Source: JBPCQA01 sp050998615 (lineage in GTDB: Bacteria; Actinomycetota; Actinomycetes; Propionibacteriales; Nocardioidaceae). From it: a DNA stretch of 19,657 nt. This document shows positions 7,236 through 14,446 of this stretch, in pieces. The notes below the pieces were generated by a model. It was not told the origin of the DNA. It saw only the letters and a program-made list of their open reading frames with translations, and did no database searches. The position numbers were made by a program, and so were the translations under genes. Position 1 is the stretch's first letter. Every line of letters begins with the position of its first letter. The stretch is from assembly GCA_050998615.1 (NCBI GenBank), contig JBPCQA010000011.1, positions 1-19,657 on the forward strand, written 5' to 3'.

Positions 7236-7390
7236 TTATCGCGCCGGACAACGTCGCCAGCCAGAGGTTCGCCCAGGCGACCGGCTTCGTCCTGATCGAA
7301 TCGCCGCTGGTCACGCGCCGTCGCAAGGGCCAGGTGGTCAACCTCGCAACCTGGGAACGAGCACTATCCAACCCAGCGAACGACGCCTGA
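7202..7390 (+). pseudogene. GNAT N-acetyltransferase, C-terminal fragment
   Basis: Frame 2 up to TGA 7388-7390 reads GARLLIAPDNVASQRFAQATG, then FVLIESPLVTRRR and VVNLATWERAL. The pattern 'aN/DN-x-A-S-x-R-x-A-x-x-x-G-F' followed by a basic strand and a D/N-L-x-x-W ending is the last acetyl-CoA-binding helix and strands of RimJ/RimL-type GNAT enzymes. The first roughly 110 residues of the expected 170-180 are missing and no start codon is available, so this is a truncated remnant. Its stop lies directly before the IS110-like left-end relic, suggesting that transposition or deletion removed the rest. Confidence 0.65.
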
Positions 7391-7392
7391 TA

Positions 7393-7535
7393 AGCGGTTC
7401 CCTTCCGCGAATAGCGGGAGATCTGCTATCCCAAGCCGCTGACAGCGACCGAAATCCCGCAATTCGGGGAGTAAAGGGCGCCGCGCAGACCTCAGGGCCA
7501 TTGGGATACCTTGCAAGAATGGCAGATTTCGGGAC
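7393..7535 (+). ncRNA. Possible bridge-RNA-like structured region
   Basis: The leader folds into two domains by eye. Domain 1 is closed by AGCGGTT (7393-7399) with AGCCGCT (7434-7440, one G-U pair) and holds a nested ATAGC/GCTAT hairpin (7411-7429). Domain 2 is closed by the perfect 8-bp pair CCGAAATC (7449-7456) with GATTTCGG (7525-7532) and encloses a large internal region with GGCGCC and CTTGCAAG palindromes. IS110 elements are known to encode a bridge RNA in this position, with a 5' stem-loop and then target- and donor-binding loops. Whether this one is expressed or was ever functional is inference. Confidence 0.35.
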
Positions 7536-7557
7536 GCCTTCGTCTGGAGGACATGCA

Positions 7558-7605
7558 ATGGTGACCATGGGGATCGATCCTGCAAAGCCGACGAGCCATG
7601 CCTAA
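7558..7605 (+). pseudogene. IS110 transposase N-terminal stub acting as a leader ORF
   Basis: Fifteen codons (MVTMGIDPAKPTSHA) end at TAA 7603-7605. They start 8 bases after a strong GGAGG. The stop overlaps the ATG of the next gene by eight bases (7598-7605), an arrangement that commonly gives translational coupling. The residues match the DEDD transposase start, with Ala where His is usual (DPHK). It is useless as a transposase but may serve as a translated leader. Confidence 0.5.
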
Positions 7606-8122
7606 CCCCACGGCAAGCCCCGGTGCGGCGGAACACGACAAACTGCTCGGCACCTACCTCAACGACCACCTGGCCGGATCAAGTGCCGGCGTGGACCTCT
7701 TCGCCCGGGTGGCCGGGCACGCCGAGGGCTCGGACGCCGACGAGTTGGCGACGCTGGCGCGTGAGGTGTCCGAAGACAAGGACGCCCTGCTCGAAGTCAT
7801 GAGAGTGGTCGGCGTTCGGCCCCGGCAGGCCGCGGTCTTGGTCGGCCGGATCGCAGAGAAGGTCGGGCGATTGAAGCCGAACGGGCACCTGGTACGCCGC
7901 TCCCCGCTCACTCCGCTCGTCGAGATCGAGATGCTGCGAACCGCCGTGGCGGGCAAGACCGCGGGCTGGCAGGCATTGCTGGCTCTTGCCGCTGACGATC
8001 AACGATTGCCCGTCAAGCTGCTTGAGCGACTGCTTCAGCGCGCGAACGACCAGGCGACCCAGTTGGTCAGCCTGCATCAACACACTGCCCGGCGGCAGCT
8101 CGGCGATCCGCCAACCGACTGA
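7598..8122 (+). CDS. Uncharacterised helical actinobacterial protein
   Basis: 174 residues, predicted almost wholly helical from its heptad-like spacing. It begins HDKLLGTYLNDHLAGSSAG, continues LATLAREVSEDKDALLEVMRVVG, then RIAEKVGRLKPNG, SPLTPLVEIEMLRTAVAGKT and AGWQALLALA, with a final helix rich in Gln and Arg. I know this layout as a conserved actinobacterial protein of unknown function. The pattern of long amphipathic helices with acidic residues resembles a ferritin-like bundle, but the metal ligands are not clear. No Shine-Dalgarno sequence precedes ATG 7598, and an in-frame stop at 7562-7564 rules out a longer form. Initiation probably relies on the overlapping IS110-derived leader ORF, an unusual promoter/leader replacement. 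Confidence 0.8.
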   Translation: MPNPTASPGAAEHDKLLGTYLNDHLAGSSAGVDLFARVAGHAEGSDADELATLAREVSEDKDALLEVMRVVGVRPRQAAVLVGRIAEKVGRLKPNGHLVRRSPLTPLVEIEMLRTAVAGKTAGWQALLALAADDQRLPVKLLERLLQRANDQATQLVSLHQHTARRQLGDPPTD

Positions 8123-8128
8123 CTGCGG

Positions 8129-8148
8129 GAGCCGGCAAGAGCCGGCAA
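8129..8148 (+). repeat. 10-bp tandem duplication
   Basis: GAGCCGGCAA occurs twice in direct succession in the 27-bp gap between two convergent genes. It contains the palindrome GCCGGC, but no terminator hairpin with a T-run is formed. It may be simple slippage. Confidence 0.7.
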
Positions 8149-8149
8149 A

Positions 8150-9292
8150 TCAGAGTGCGACGGCCATCCGGCGTACCGCTTCGATGATGTTTTCTGCGGA
8201 TGTCGCAAGGTTGAGTCGAACGTGTCCGGCGCCGACGGCTCCGAAATCGAGCCCGGAGTTGAGCGCCACTCGCCCTCGCTCCAGGAAGGCGGCCGCCGGG
8301 TCGTCACCGAGCCCGAGAGCGCGGCAGTCAAGCCAAGCCAGGTAGGTGGCCTCCGGCGGGGTGTAGGCGATGCCTGGCAGATATTCCTTGACCAGATCTG
8401 CGAGCAGCTGGCGGTTGCGATCCAGCCCAGCCAGCAGCGCGTCGAGCCACTCACCCCCGGCTTGCAGGGCGGCCGTGTGCGCGATGATGCCGAGGTGGCT
8501 CGGCCCGTGGCTGACCTCTTCTGGCAGGCGCGCCAAATCGGGCGCCGCGTCGGGACCGGCCACCGCAAGCGCAGCCTTCAACCCGGCGAGGTTCCACGCT
8601 TTCGAGGCCGACATCAGCGAGAATCCGCTCTCCCCGCCGGGCACCGATAAGAACGGCACATGCCGCGACCCAGCCAGCTGCAGTGGCGCGTGGATCTCGT
8701 CCGCGACAACCCGCACGCCATGCCGGCTGGCCAACTGCGCGGCGGCGGTGAGCTCGTCCCTGGTGTGAACCGTGCCGGTGGGGTTTTGCGGGTTGCACAG
8801 CAGGTACGCCGCAGCGCCCCCGTGGCCGACCGCTTCGGCGAAGGCTGCGTCGAGCGCCGCTAGATCCAAGCGGTGCTCGGACGTGAGCGGCGCGGCAACG
8901 ATCCGGCGGTCCAGGTGCTCGACGAACGCGAAGAACGGCGGGTAGACAGGGGGGTTGAGCACCACCGCCTCCCCGTCGGCGGTGACCAGCTTGAGCATCT
9001 CGACGATGCCCAACATGACGTCGGGCACGATCGCTGTGTTGTCGACGTCGGAACTCCAACCCCAGCGCCGCTTCGCGAACTCCAGCAGCGCCTCGGCGTA
9101 CGCCGTCCCACTGGGGTAGCCCGTGTCGCCGATGGCTATCGCCTCGGTGAGCGCCCGAACAACGGGCTCGGCCAGCGGAACGTCCATCTCTGCCACCCAC
9201 AACGGCAGCACGTCATCGGGGTATTGCCGCCACTTCAAGCTGCTGCGTTGACGCAGCTCGCTCAGCGACAAGGCGTCGAGAGGGTTTTGCAT
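8150..9292 (-). CDS. MalY/PatB-type PLP-dependent C-S lyase (cystathionine beta-lyase-like)
   Basis: 380 residues of fold-type I aminotransferase. Characteristic MalY/PatB features are LKWRQYPDDVLPLWVAEMD near the N-terminus, GDTGYPSG, CNPQNPTGTVHTRDEL, VVADEIHAPL (Asp for the pyridine nitrogen) and SASKAWNLAGLKAA, whose Lys binds PLP. A C-terminal VRLNLATSAE carries the carboxylate-binding Arg. The enzyme cleaves C-S bonds of cystathionine or cysteine conjugates in methionine and sulfur metabolism. Some actinobacterial relatives (for example EgtE-like lyases) act in thiol pathways, so the exact substrate is open. The ATG at 9290-9292 is chosen because GGGAG precedes it by 4 bases. The longer frame upstream has no homology. 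The gene is divergent from the membrane protein at 9577. Confidence 0.9.
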   Translation of the reverse strand: MQNPLDALSLSELRQRSSLKWRQYPDDVLPLWVAEMDVPLAEPVVRALTEAIAIGDTGYPSGTAYAEALLEFAKRRWGWSSDVDNTAIVPDVMLGIVEMLKLVTADGEAVVLNPPVYPPFFAFVEHLDRRIVAAPLTSEHRLDLAALDAAFAEAVGHGGAAAYLLCNPQNPTGTVHTRDELTAAAQLASRHGVRVVADEIHAPLQLAGSRHVPFLSVPGGESGFSLMSASKAWNLAGLKAALAVAGPDAAPDLARLPEEVSHGPSHLGIIAHTAALQAGGEWLDALLAGLDRNRQLLADLVKEYLPGIAYTPPEATYLAWLDCRALGLGDDPAAAFLERGRVALNSGLDFGAVGAGHVRLNLATSAENIIEAVRRMAVAL

Positions 9293-9449
9293 GCGGCTCC
9301 CGGTGTTAGCCCGGCTGGCCTGGAAAGGCCGGAGCCGGCAGTTAGAGCCCGCAGGCCCTTGGTGGCATGTCCCCAACCTACCCAAACAGCCGGACAACTG
9401 GCGATTCGGCCACCATCGCGTCGCCGTACGGATATCGTCAACTGGGTAT

Positions 9450-9483
9450 CCCCGTGCGGTAGGCCCCCCGAGTCGGCACGGGG
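9450..9483. other. Stem-loop in the divergent intergenic region
   Basis: CCCCGTGC (9450-9457) and GCACGGGG (9476-9483) form a perfect 8-bp stem with an 18-base loop. It lies between two divergent genes, so it is unlikely to be a terminator for either. It directly abuts the CRP-like site and may be part of the control region. Confidence 0.5.
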
Positions 9484-9484
9484 G

Positions 9485-9500
9485 AGTGATGTGCGTCACA
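9485..9500 (+). promoter_or_regulatory. CRP/GlxR-like operator
   Basis: AGTGATGTGCGTCACA matches the TGTGA-N6-TCACA consensus of CRP/GlxR regulators at every position but the first, with a perfect GTGA-N6-TCAC core. It lies 77 bp before the ATG at 9577 and about 190 bp from the divergent lyase start. It could control either gene in response to cAMP. Confidence 0.6.
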
Positions 9501-9576
9501 CTTCACCCGACTTCCGCCGCCGAGCCAACTCGGCCTCGTAGCACCAGTGAAGGTAGGCAACGAGCGGAGGTTGGCG

Positions 9577-10539
9577 ATGCGGGTCACAAGACGTGGCATT
9601 CAGGTTGGTCTGGGCCTGCTTTGGTTGCTCGATGGAGCTCTGCAACTCCAACCGTTCATGTTCACCAGCAAGTTCGCCGAGCAGGTCATGTTACCGGCCG
9701 GCCAGGGCCAGCCGGGCTGGGTGTCTGGACCGGTGACGTTCTTCGCCGGCCAGCTCGCGCAACGACCGGCACTGCTCGACACGGCATTCGCACTGGTCCA
9801 AATGGGGTTGGGTGTCGCCCTTTTGATTCCCTTCCTGGTGCGGCCGGCCATCATTGGCTCACTCTGCTGGGCGGCCGGGATCTGGTGGCTCGGCGAGGGG
9901 TTGGGTGGCCTGGCAAGCGGGCAAACCTCCCTTGTCAACGACGCGCCCGGCGCCGTCTTCTTGTACGCCGTCCTCGCCGTGGCCGTCTGGCCGATGCGCC
10001 GCTCCCCTCAGGGGCAATCACGGTCGGATACGCCGGTGGCCGGCTGGCTACCGGTGGCGTGGGCGGTGTTGTGGGTCGGCGGTGCGATCTTGCAGGTGCT
10101 CCCGGCGCAGCGCGGCGGCGAAGCGCTTCGTCACCAGTTGGGCGAGACGGATGGGGTTCCAGGCTGGTTGGGGTCCGCACATCGGGGGGTTGACGGCGTG
10201 CTGAGCCACGGTGGCACAGGCTGGTACGTCGGCCTGGTTGCGGTGATGGCGATCGTCGGGGTTGTTGTCCTCCTGCCCGGCGTCTGGCGGATGGCGGCCG
10301 CCACGGTCGGAGGCCTGCTTGGCATCCTCATCTGGGTGTTCGGTCAAAACCTCGGCGAGCTTTACTCCGGGCAGTCAACCGATCCCAACACTGGTCCGCT
10401 GCTCGTGCTGATGGCCGTAGCGATTCTCGGTGCTGCTCCAGTGCGACGTTCCCGTGACAGCCGCGACGACCGCGACACGTCCGTGGACGTGCCTGACCAT
10501 CGGCTCGGGTCGAGCGTGGCCGTCACGGCCGGACGCTAG
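9577..10539 (+). CDS. Multi-spanning integral membrane protein of unknown function
   Basis: 320 residues with about eight hydrophobic helices. The start RRGIQVGLGLLWLLDGALQLQPFMF has a G-x-x-W-x-x-D-G-x-L-Q-x-Q-P-F pattern seen in DoxX-like actinobacterial membrane proteins. Later segments are ALVQMGLGVALLIPFLVRPA, GAVFLYAVLAVAVWP, VAWAVLWVGGAILQVLP and LVAVMAIVGVVVLLPGVWRM, plus one or two more before a charged, Arg/Asp-rich C-terminal tail. No catalytic motif is seen. ATG 9577 is chosen over an upstream GTG (9547) because GGAGG lies six bases before it. Its stop shares the CTAG at 10536-10539 with the convergent phosphatase gene. The DoxX link is tentative. Confidence 0.75.
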   Translation: MRVTRRGIQVGLGLLWLLDGALQLQPFMFTSKFAEQVMLPAGQGQPGWVSGPVTFFAGQLAQRPALLDTAFALVQMGLGVALLIPFLVRPAIIGSLCWAAGIWWLGEGLGGLASGQTSLVNDAPGAVFLYAVLAVAVWPMRRSPQGQSRSDTPVAGWLPVAWAVLWVGGAILQVLPAQRGGEALRHQLGETDGVPGWLGSAHRGVDGVLSHGGTGWYVGLVAVMAIVGVVVLLPGVWRMAAATVGGLLGILIWVFGQNLGELYSGQSTDPNTGPLLVLMAVAILGAAPVRRSRDSRDDRDTSVDVPDHRLGSSVAVTAGR

Positions 10540-12197
10540 CCGTTGATCTCTACGCGGGCCACCGTCTTGAGCACGGGAGCATCCTCCCGGCCGCCTTGCA
10601 CTTCCCCTGCTTCCCACCGCATCGACAGTCCGCGCCCTTGTGTCTCCAAGGTGGCGATGTTGTTGTCGAACCACGGCCCTCTCACCTTGGTCCACTCAAA
10701 CGGGATGCGCGGCACCTTCGCCAGCCGGGCCAGCGCCGACGTTAGTGGTGTCGCGAAGCCTCCGGCCAGCACTGTCATCGCCATCCGAACCGAGCGTGGC
10801 AGCGGATTGCGGATCGGCGAGCACACCGCCTGAACGATGCGCGACTGACGCTTCCCGACCGCCTCCGACACGTAGGAATGGTGCACGTCGCCGGACAGGA
10901 ACGTCACCGTGCCGGGGGCCTGTCCGCGTTCTCCGGAGGCGAGCTCCAACACCATCTGGGCGATCTTGCGGAAGCCCTCATGGAAGGCGGCCCAATGCTC
11001 GAGGTCGATCGCACGGCGCAGCTTCTCGCCGGCCACCGCCGCACGTTTGCCCCATGCGCCGGTCGCGACCGCCTCGTTCCATGCCTCGAGGTGGTGCAGG
11101 CCGTGTGAGAGCAAGAAGGGCAGTGAGGTGCCGATGATGACGTGGTCGAAGCCGCCTTTCAGCAACTCGTCGAACCACGCCACCTCGGCGTCATCCATGA
11201 TCGAGCGATGATCGGGCTTGAGCACCCGCGCGCAGCGAGAGTCCACCACGATCAGCCGGTTGCGGCCGATGTCTCGGGTGTAGCTCCACCGGTAGGAGTC
11301 GGGCTGCTCGTCGGCACGCTCGGCGAAGGCGTCGATCAGCTCGCCCAGATCGCCGGATTCGTCAGTGGCGCGGGCCGCCTGAACCTGCTTCCACATTTCG
11401 TCTTTAGCACGATCTGCAGGCGACAGATTGCCGAGGTGCTGGTAGATCCAGTAGGAGCCGAGGCCACCGACGATCCGGTCGTGCCACCAGGGAGTGGCAG
11501 CCATCTCTCGGCGCCATTGCGCCGAGGTGTTCCAGTCGTCGCGGATGTCGTGGTCGTCGAAGATCATCGCGCTCGGCACCGTCGACAGCAGCCACCGATT
11601 GCCTGGATCAGACCATGACAACTCATACAGGTGCGCGTATTCCGCATAGTCCTTCAGCTCGCCCTTCGGCGGCGCCGTGATGTCACGCCGAGCGGCGATG
11701 AACTTCTCCATCGACTCCGGCGGCTCGTCGGCGTACACCTGATCGCCGAGGAACAGCATCAGGTCGGGCCACTGCGCGACCTCACCGCCGGCCAGGGCCA
11801 GGGCATAGGCACGCATGGCGTCGACGCCATGGCTGGCGTTGCTCTGCCGGTCATGAGGCACGCTCATCCGACAAGAGCCGAACAGCATCCGCAGCTGCCG
11901 GTGGCCGTCGAGGGTGTTGATCCGACTCGCCGGGAACGCCGATTCCGACGGCGGCCACGCCAGCTCACCGTCGATCTCCACGTTGTAGTCGTACGTCGAT
12001 CCGGGCGCGAGCCCCTCGATGTCGACGAGCGCATAGTGATGCCCGTGCACCGCGAACGTCCGCGCCAGCCCGCTACCACCCGACGTCTTCACTTGTACGA
12101 CGCCGGCGGCTCGCGTCTCTACCCACACCGTCGCGGTCGTCTCGTCGACGTAACGCAACACCGGCCCCACGAGCAGGGAATCAGAACTCATCTGCAT
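10536..12197 (-). CDS. PhoD-like alkaline phosphatase/phosphodiesterase
   Basis: 553 residues of the PhoD family. An N-terminal beta-rich domain (GPVLRYVDETTATVWVETRA through LAPGSTYDYNVEIDG) is followed by the metallophosphatase domain. Its visible metal and active-site motifs are FGSCRMS (about 107), LMLFLGDQVYADEPPESM (about 147-164), IFDDHDIRDDWN (about 213-224) and FLSGDVHHSYVSEAV (about 441-455). PhoD enzymes cleave phosphodiesters and monoesters with Ca/Fe. Unusually, no Tat or Sec signal peptide is visible at the start, so this one appears cytoplasmic or is exported some other way. ATG 12195-12197 is used. ATG 12189-12191 is equally possible, and neither has a clear ribosome site. It diverges from pstS across a PHO box, implying phosphate-starvation induction. 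Confidence 0.88.
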   Translation of the reverse strand: MQMSSDSLLVGPVLRYVDETTATVWVETRAAGVVQVKTSGGSGLARTFAVHGHHYALVDIEGLAPGSTYDYNVEIDGELAWPPSESAFPASRINTLDGHRQLRMLFGSCRMSVPHDRQSNASHGVDAMRAYALALAGGEVAQWPDLMLFLGDQVYADEPPESMEKFIAARRDITAPPKGELKDYAEYAHLYELSWSDPGNRWLLSTVPSAMIFDDHDIRDDWNTSAQWRREMAATPWWHDRIVGGLGSYWIYQHLGNLSPADRAKDEMWKQVQAARATDESGDLGELIDAFAERADEQPDSYRWSYTRDIGRNRLIVVDSRCARVLKPDHRSIMDDAEVAWFDELLKGGFDHVIIGTSLPFLLSHGLHHLEAWNEAVATGAWGKRAAVAGEKLRRAIDLEHWAAFHEGFRKIAQMVLELASGERGQAPGTVTFLSGDVHHSYVSEAVGKRQSRIVQAVCSPIRNPLPRSVRMAMTVLAGGFATPLTSALARLAKVPRIPFEWTKVRGPWFDNNIATLETQGRGLSMRWEAGEVQGGREDAPVLKTVARVEING

Positions 12198-12225
12198 GTT
12201 CTACACCACGAGCCGCCCTCGAACC

Positions 12226-12258
12226 GTCCTCGAACCGTTCACGAGCCGTTCACCGAGC
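12226..12258 (+). promoter_or_regulatory. PHO box: three 11-bp direct repeats
   Basis: The units GTCCTCGAACC (12226-12236), GTTCACGAGCC (12237-12247) and GTTCACCGAGC (12248-12258) are contiguous and in register. They fit the 11-nt direct-repeat units of actinobacterial PhoP (core GTTCACC). A less perfect unit precedes them (from about 12215). The site is 29 bp from the PhoD-like start and 84 bp from pstS, so one array could serve both divergent promoters. Confidence 0.8.
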
Positions 12259-12341
12259 CGGACAAGATCAGACACCTGAGGTCCCTAGCGTCGGCAGCAT
12301 CAACGGATCCACAGTGACTCGACCCCAGAGAGGGACCCGAC

Positions 12342-13445
12342 GTGAGAAGCAACTCCCTGCGCCATGCCGCGCTCATGGGCACGGCATCGCTCACCGTTGC
12401 ATTCAGCCTGGCCGCTTGTGGCGCCGCCAACGAGAACACTGTAAGCACCGGAGCCTCCGGGAGCAACGCGCTTTCTGGTGACCTCAACGGCGCCGGCTCA
12501 ACGGCCCAAGAGGCCGCCATGCAAGCATGGAAGGCTGGCTTCCAAAGCGCCAATCCCGACGTCACCGTCAACTACGACGCCATCGGCTCCGGCGGCGGCC
12601 GCGAACAGTTCCTTGCCGGCAGCGTACAGTTCGCCGGCTCCGACGCCTACCTGACCAGCGACGAGCTCGCCTCGGCCAAGAAGACCTGCGGCGGAAACCC
12701 AATCGAGGTGCCGGTCTACGTCAGCCCGATCGCCATCGTCTACAACCTGCCAGGCGTCTCCGGCCTGAAACTTCGACCACAGACGCTGGCGGCCATCTTC
12801 GCCGGCAAGATCACCACCTGGAACGACAACGCCATCGCCGCCGACAACCCCGGCGTCAAGCTGCCCACCGCCACGATCACTCCCGTGCACCGCTCGGACG
12901 AGTCCGGGACCACGGAGAACTTCACCGACTACCTCTCGCAAACCGCCGGGACGACCTGGACCGCCGGCGCGGTGCAGACGTGGCCGATCAAGGGCGGCGA
13001 GGCGTCCGATGGCACCTCCGGCGTGATCTCCTCGGTGACCAACGGCGCAGGCACGATCGGGTACGCCGACGCAAGCCAGGCCGGCGGGCTGAGCAAGGCC
13101 CTGATCGGGGTCGGTTCGCACTACGTGGCCCCCACCGCGAGCGCGGCGTCCGCTGTGCTCGACGAGTCCAGCCCGGTGCAGGGCCGCGCGTCCACCGACC
13201 TGGCCATCGCGGTGAACCGCACCACTGCCAAGACCGGGGTGTACCCGATCGTGCTCGTCTCCTATCAGCTCAGCTGCTCGACGTACGCCTCACAGGCCAC
13301 CGTCGACCTGGTCAAGGGCTTCGAGTCCTACGTCATCAGCCAGGCGGGGCAAGCCGCCGCCGCCAAGCAGGCCGGCTCGGCTCCGATCACCGCCTCCATC
13401 CGCGCCAAGGCACAGACCGCGATCGACTCGATCTCGGTCAGGTAA
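12342..13445 (+). CDS. pstS: Phosphate ABC transporter substrate-binding lipoprotein PstS
   Basis: 367 residues. The start is a signal peptide with lipobox LAAC (Cys 26), so the mature protein is a membrane-anchored lipoprotein. The periplasmic-binding fold shows the PstS hallmarks GAGSTAQEAAMQAW, YDAIGSGGGREQFLAG with FAGSD, VYVSPIAIVYNLPGV, LAAIFAGKITTWND, HRSDESGTTENFTDYL (main phosphate-binding loop) and GTIGYAD. It captures phosphate outside the membrane and passes it to PstCA. Translation starts at GTG 12342 with GAGAGGG about 8 bases upstream. It is the first gene of pstSCAB, behind the PHO box, and 59 bp separate it from pstC. Confidence 0.97.
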   Translation: MRSNSLRHAALMGTASLTVAFSLAACGAANENTVSTGASGSNALSGDLNGAGSTAQEAAMQAWKAGFQSANPDVTVNYDAIGSGGGREQFLAGSVQFAGSDAYLTSDELASAKKTCGGNPIEVPVYVSPIAIVYNLPGVSGLKLRPQTLAAIFAGKITTWNDNAIAADNPGVKLPTATITPVHRSDESGTTENFTDYLSQTAGTTWTAGAVQTWPIKGGEASDGTSGVISSVTNGAGTIGYADASQAGGLSKALIGVGSHYVAPTASAASAVLDESSPVQGRASTDLAIAVNRTTAKTGVYPIVLVSYQLSCSTYASQATVDLVKGFESYVISQAGQAAAAKQAGSAPITASIRAKAQTAIDSISVR

Positions 13446-13504
13446 CGGTCGCGGCCACCGCACCGCGGCCCAACCGGCTTCGGTAGCAGCAATGGAGTTC
13501 GGAG

Positions 13505-14446
13505 ATGACAGCCAGCACGACGACCGGCAGTCCACGATCACCGCGACGGCCAGGAGACCGGATCTTCAAGGGCCTGACGGCCGGTGCCGGAGCGGTGATC
13601 GTGACCACGCTTGCCGGCGTCGCGATCTTCTTGACCTATGAAGGGCTGCCCGCCTTTACGGCCACCAAGGCGCAGATTCCCGGCGGCACCGGCATCGTGG
13701 CCTATCTTTGGCCGCTGGTGTTCGGCACCCTGCTTGGCGCAGTGCTCGCGCTGGCGATCGCAATGCCGCTGGCAATCGGCGTGGCCCTGTTCATCTCACA
13801 CTACGCTCCGCGGCGGTTTGCCGGCCCGTTCGGCTATCTCGTCGACCTGCTCGCGGCGGTGCCCAGCGTCGTCTACGGGTTGTGGGGGATCTACTTCCTG
13901 GCGCCCAGCCTGACGCCGCTCTACACCTGGCTTGAGTCGCACCTCGGCCTCTTTCCCGTGTTCGCGGGACCCGCCTCGGTGACCGGCCGCACCATCCTCA
14001 CCGTCGCCGTAGTGCTGGCGGTGATGATCTTGCCGATCGTCACCGCCTTGTGCCGCGAGGTGTTCTTGCAAACGCCGCGGCTGCACGAGGAGGCGGCGCT
14101 GGCCCTCGGCGCGACACGCTGGGAGATGATCCAGCTGAGCGTGTTCCCGCACGCTCGCTCCGGCATGGTCAGCGCCGCAATGCTCGGGCTCGGACGTGCG
14201 CTTGGGGAAACCATGGCGGTGGCCATGGTGTTGTCCACGACAGGTGTCGTGACGTTCAACCTGATCAGCAACAACAACCCGAGCACGATCGCGGCCAACA
14301 TCGCGTTGAAGTTCCCCGAGGCCAGCGGCATCCAGGTCAACCTCTTGATCGCCAGCGGCCTTGTCCTGTTCGTGATCACGTTCGCGGTCAACCTTGCTGC
14401 CCGCGCGGTTGTCGGTCGCCGGCGCGAGTTCTCGGGGGCGAACTAG
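13505..14446 (+). CDS. pstC: Phosphate ABC transporter permease PstC
   Basis: 313 residues with six membrane helices: TAGAGAVIVTTLAGVAIFLTY first, YLWPLVFGTLLGAVLALAIAM next, LLAAVPSVVYGLWGIYFLAP in the middle. The EAA loop HEEAALALGATRWEMI is followed by the last helix LLIASGLVLFVITFAVNLAAR. The EAA loop docks onto PstB and the helices form half of the phosphate channel. The ATG at 13505 is preceded by a GGAG-containing stretch. The TAG stop shares one base with the GTG of pstA (TAGTG), giving tight coupling. Confidence 0.96.
   Translation: MTASTTTGSPRSPRRPGDRIFKGLTAGAGAVIVTTLAGVAIFLTYEGLPAFTATKAQIPGGTGIVAYLWPLVFGTLLGAVLALAIAMPLAIGVALFISHYAPRRFAGPFGYLVDLLAAVPSVVYGLWGIYFLAPSLTPLYTWLESHLGLFPVFAGPASVTGRTILTVAVVLAVMILPIVTALCREVFLQTPRLHEEAALALGATRWEMIQLSVFPHARSGMVSAAMLGLGRALGETMAVAMVLSTTGVVTFNLISNNNPSTIAANIALKFPEASGIQVNLLIASGLVLFVITFAVNLAARAVVGRRREFSGAN

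Larger units (their letters stand above)
7391..7605 (+). mobile_element. IS110-family left-end relic
   Basis: About 165 bp of structured non-coding DNA leads to a strong GGAGG (7547-7550 region) and then ATG 7558, which starts MVTMGIDPAKPTSHA and a stop. 'MVTxGIDPHKxSHTA' is the standard beginning of many IS110 transposases, where the Asp is the first catalytic DEDD residue. The arrangement of long left-end leader, ribosome site and DEDD start is that of an IS110-group element cut after 15 codons. The true left boundary is not visible. It may lie at the end of the acetyltransferase remnant. Confidence 0.55.

Noticed and set aside
9293..9499. N-terminal extension of the C-S lyase to 9499
   Set aside because: The extra 69 residues have no family similarity, and GGGAG directly precedes ATG 9292.
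12215..12261. The 11-bp repeats as a CRISPR-like array
   Set aside because: The units are contiguous without spacers and match PhoP direct repeats.
12498..13121. Minus-strand 207-codon frame inside pstS
   Set aside because: Shadow frame with Gly/Val/Asp bias, and no motif.
14050..14445. Long open frame upstream of pstA as part of PstA
   Set aside because: It lies inside pstC in another frame with no membrane pattern. GTG 14446 overlaps the pstC stop as expected.
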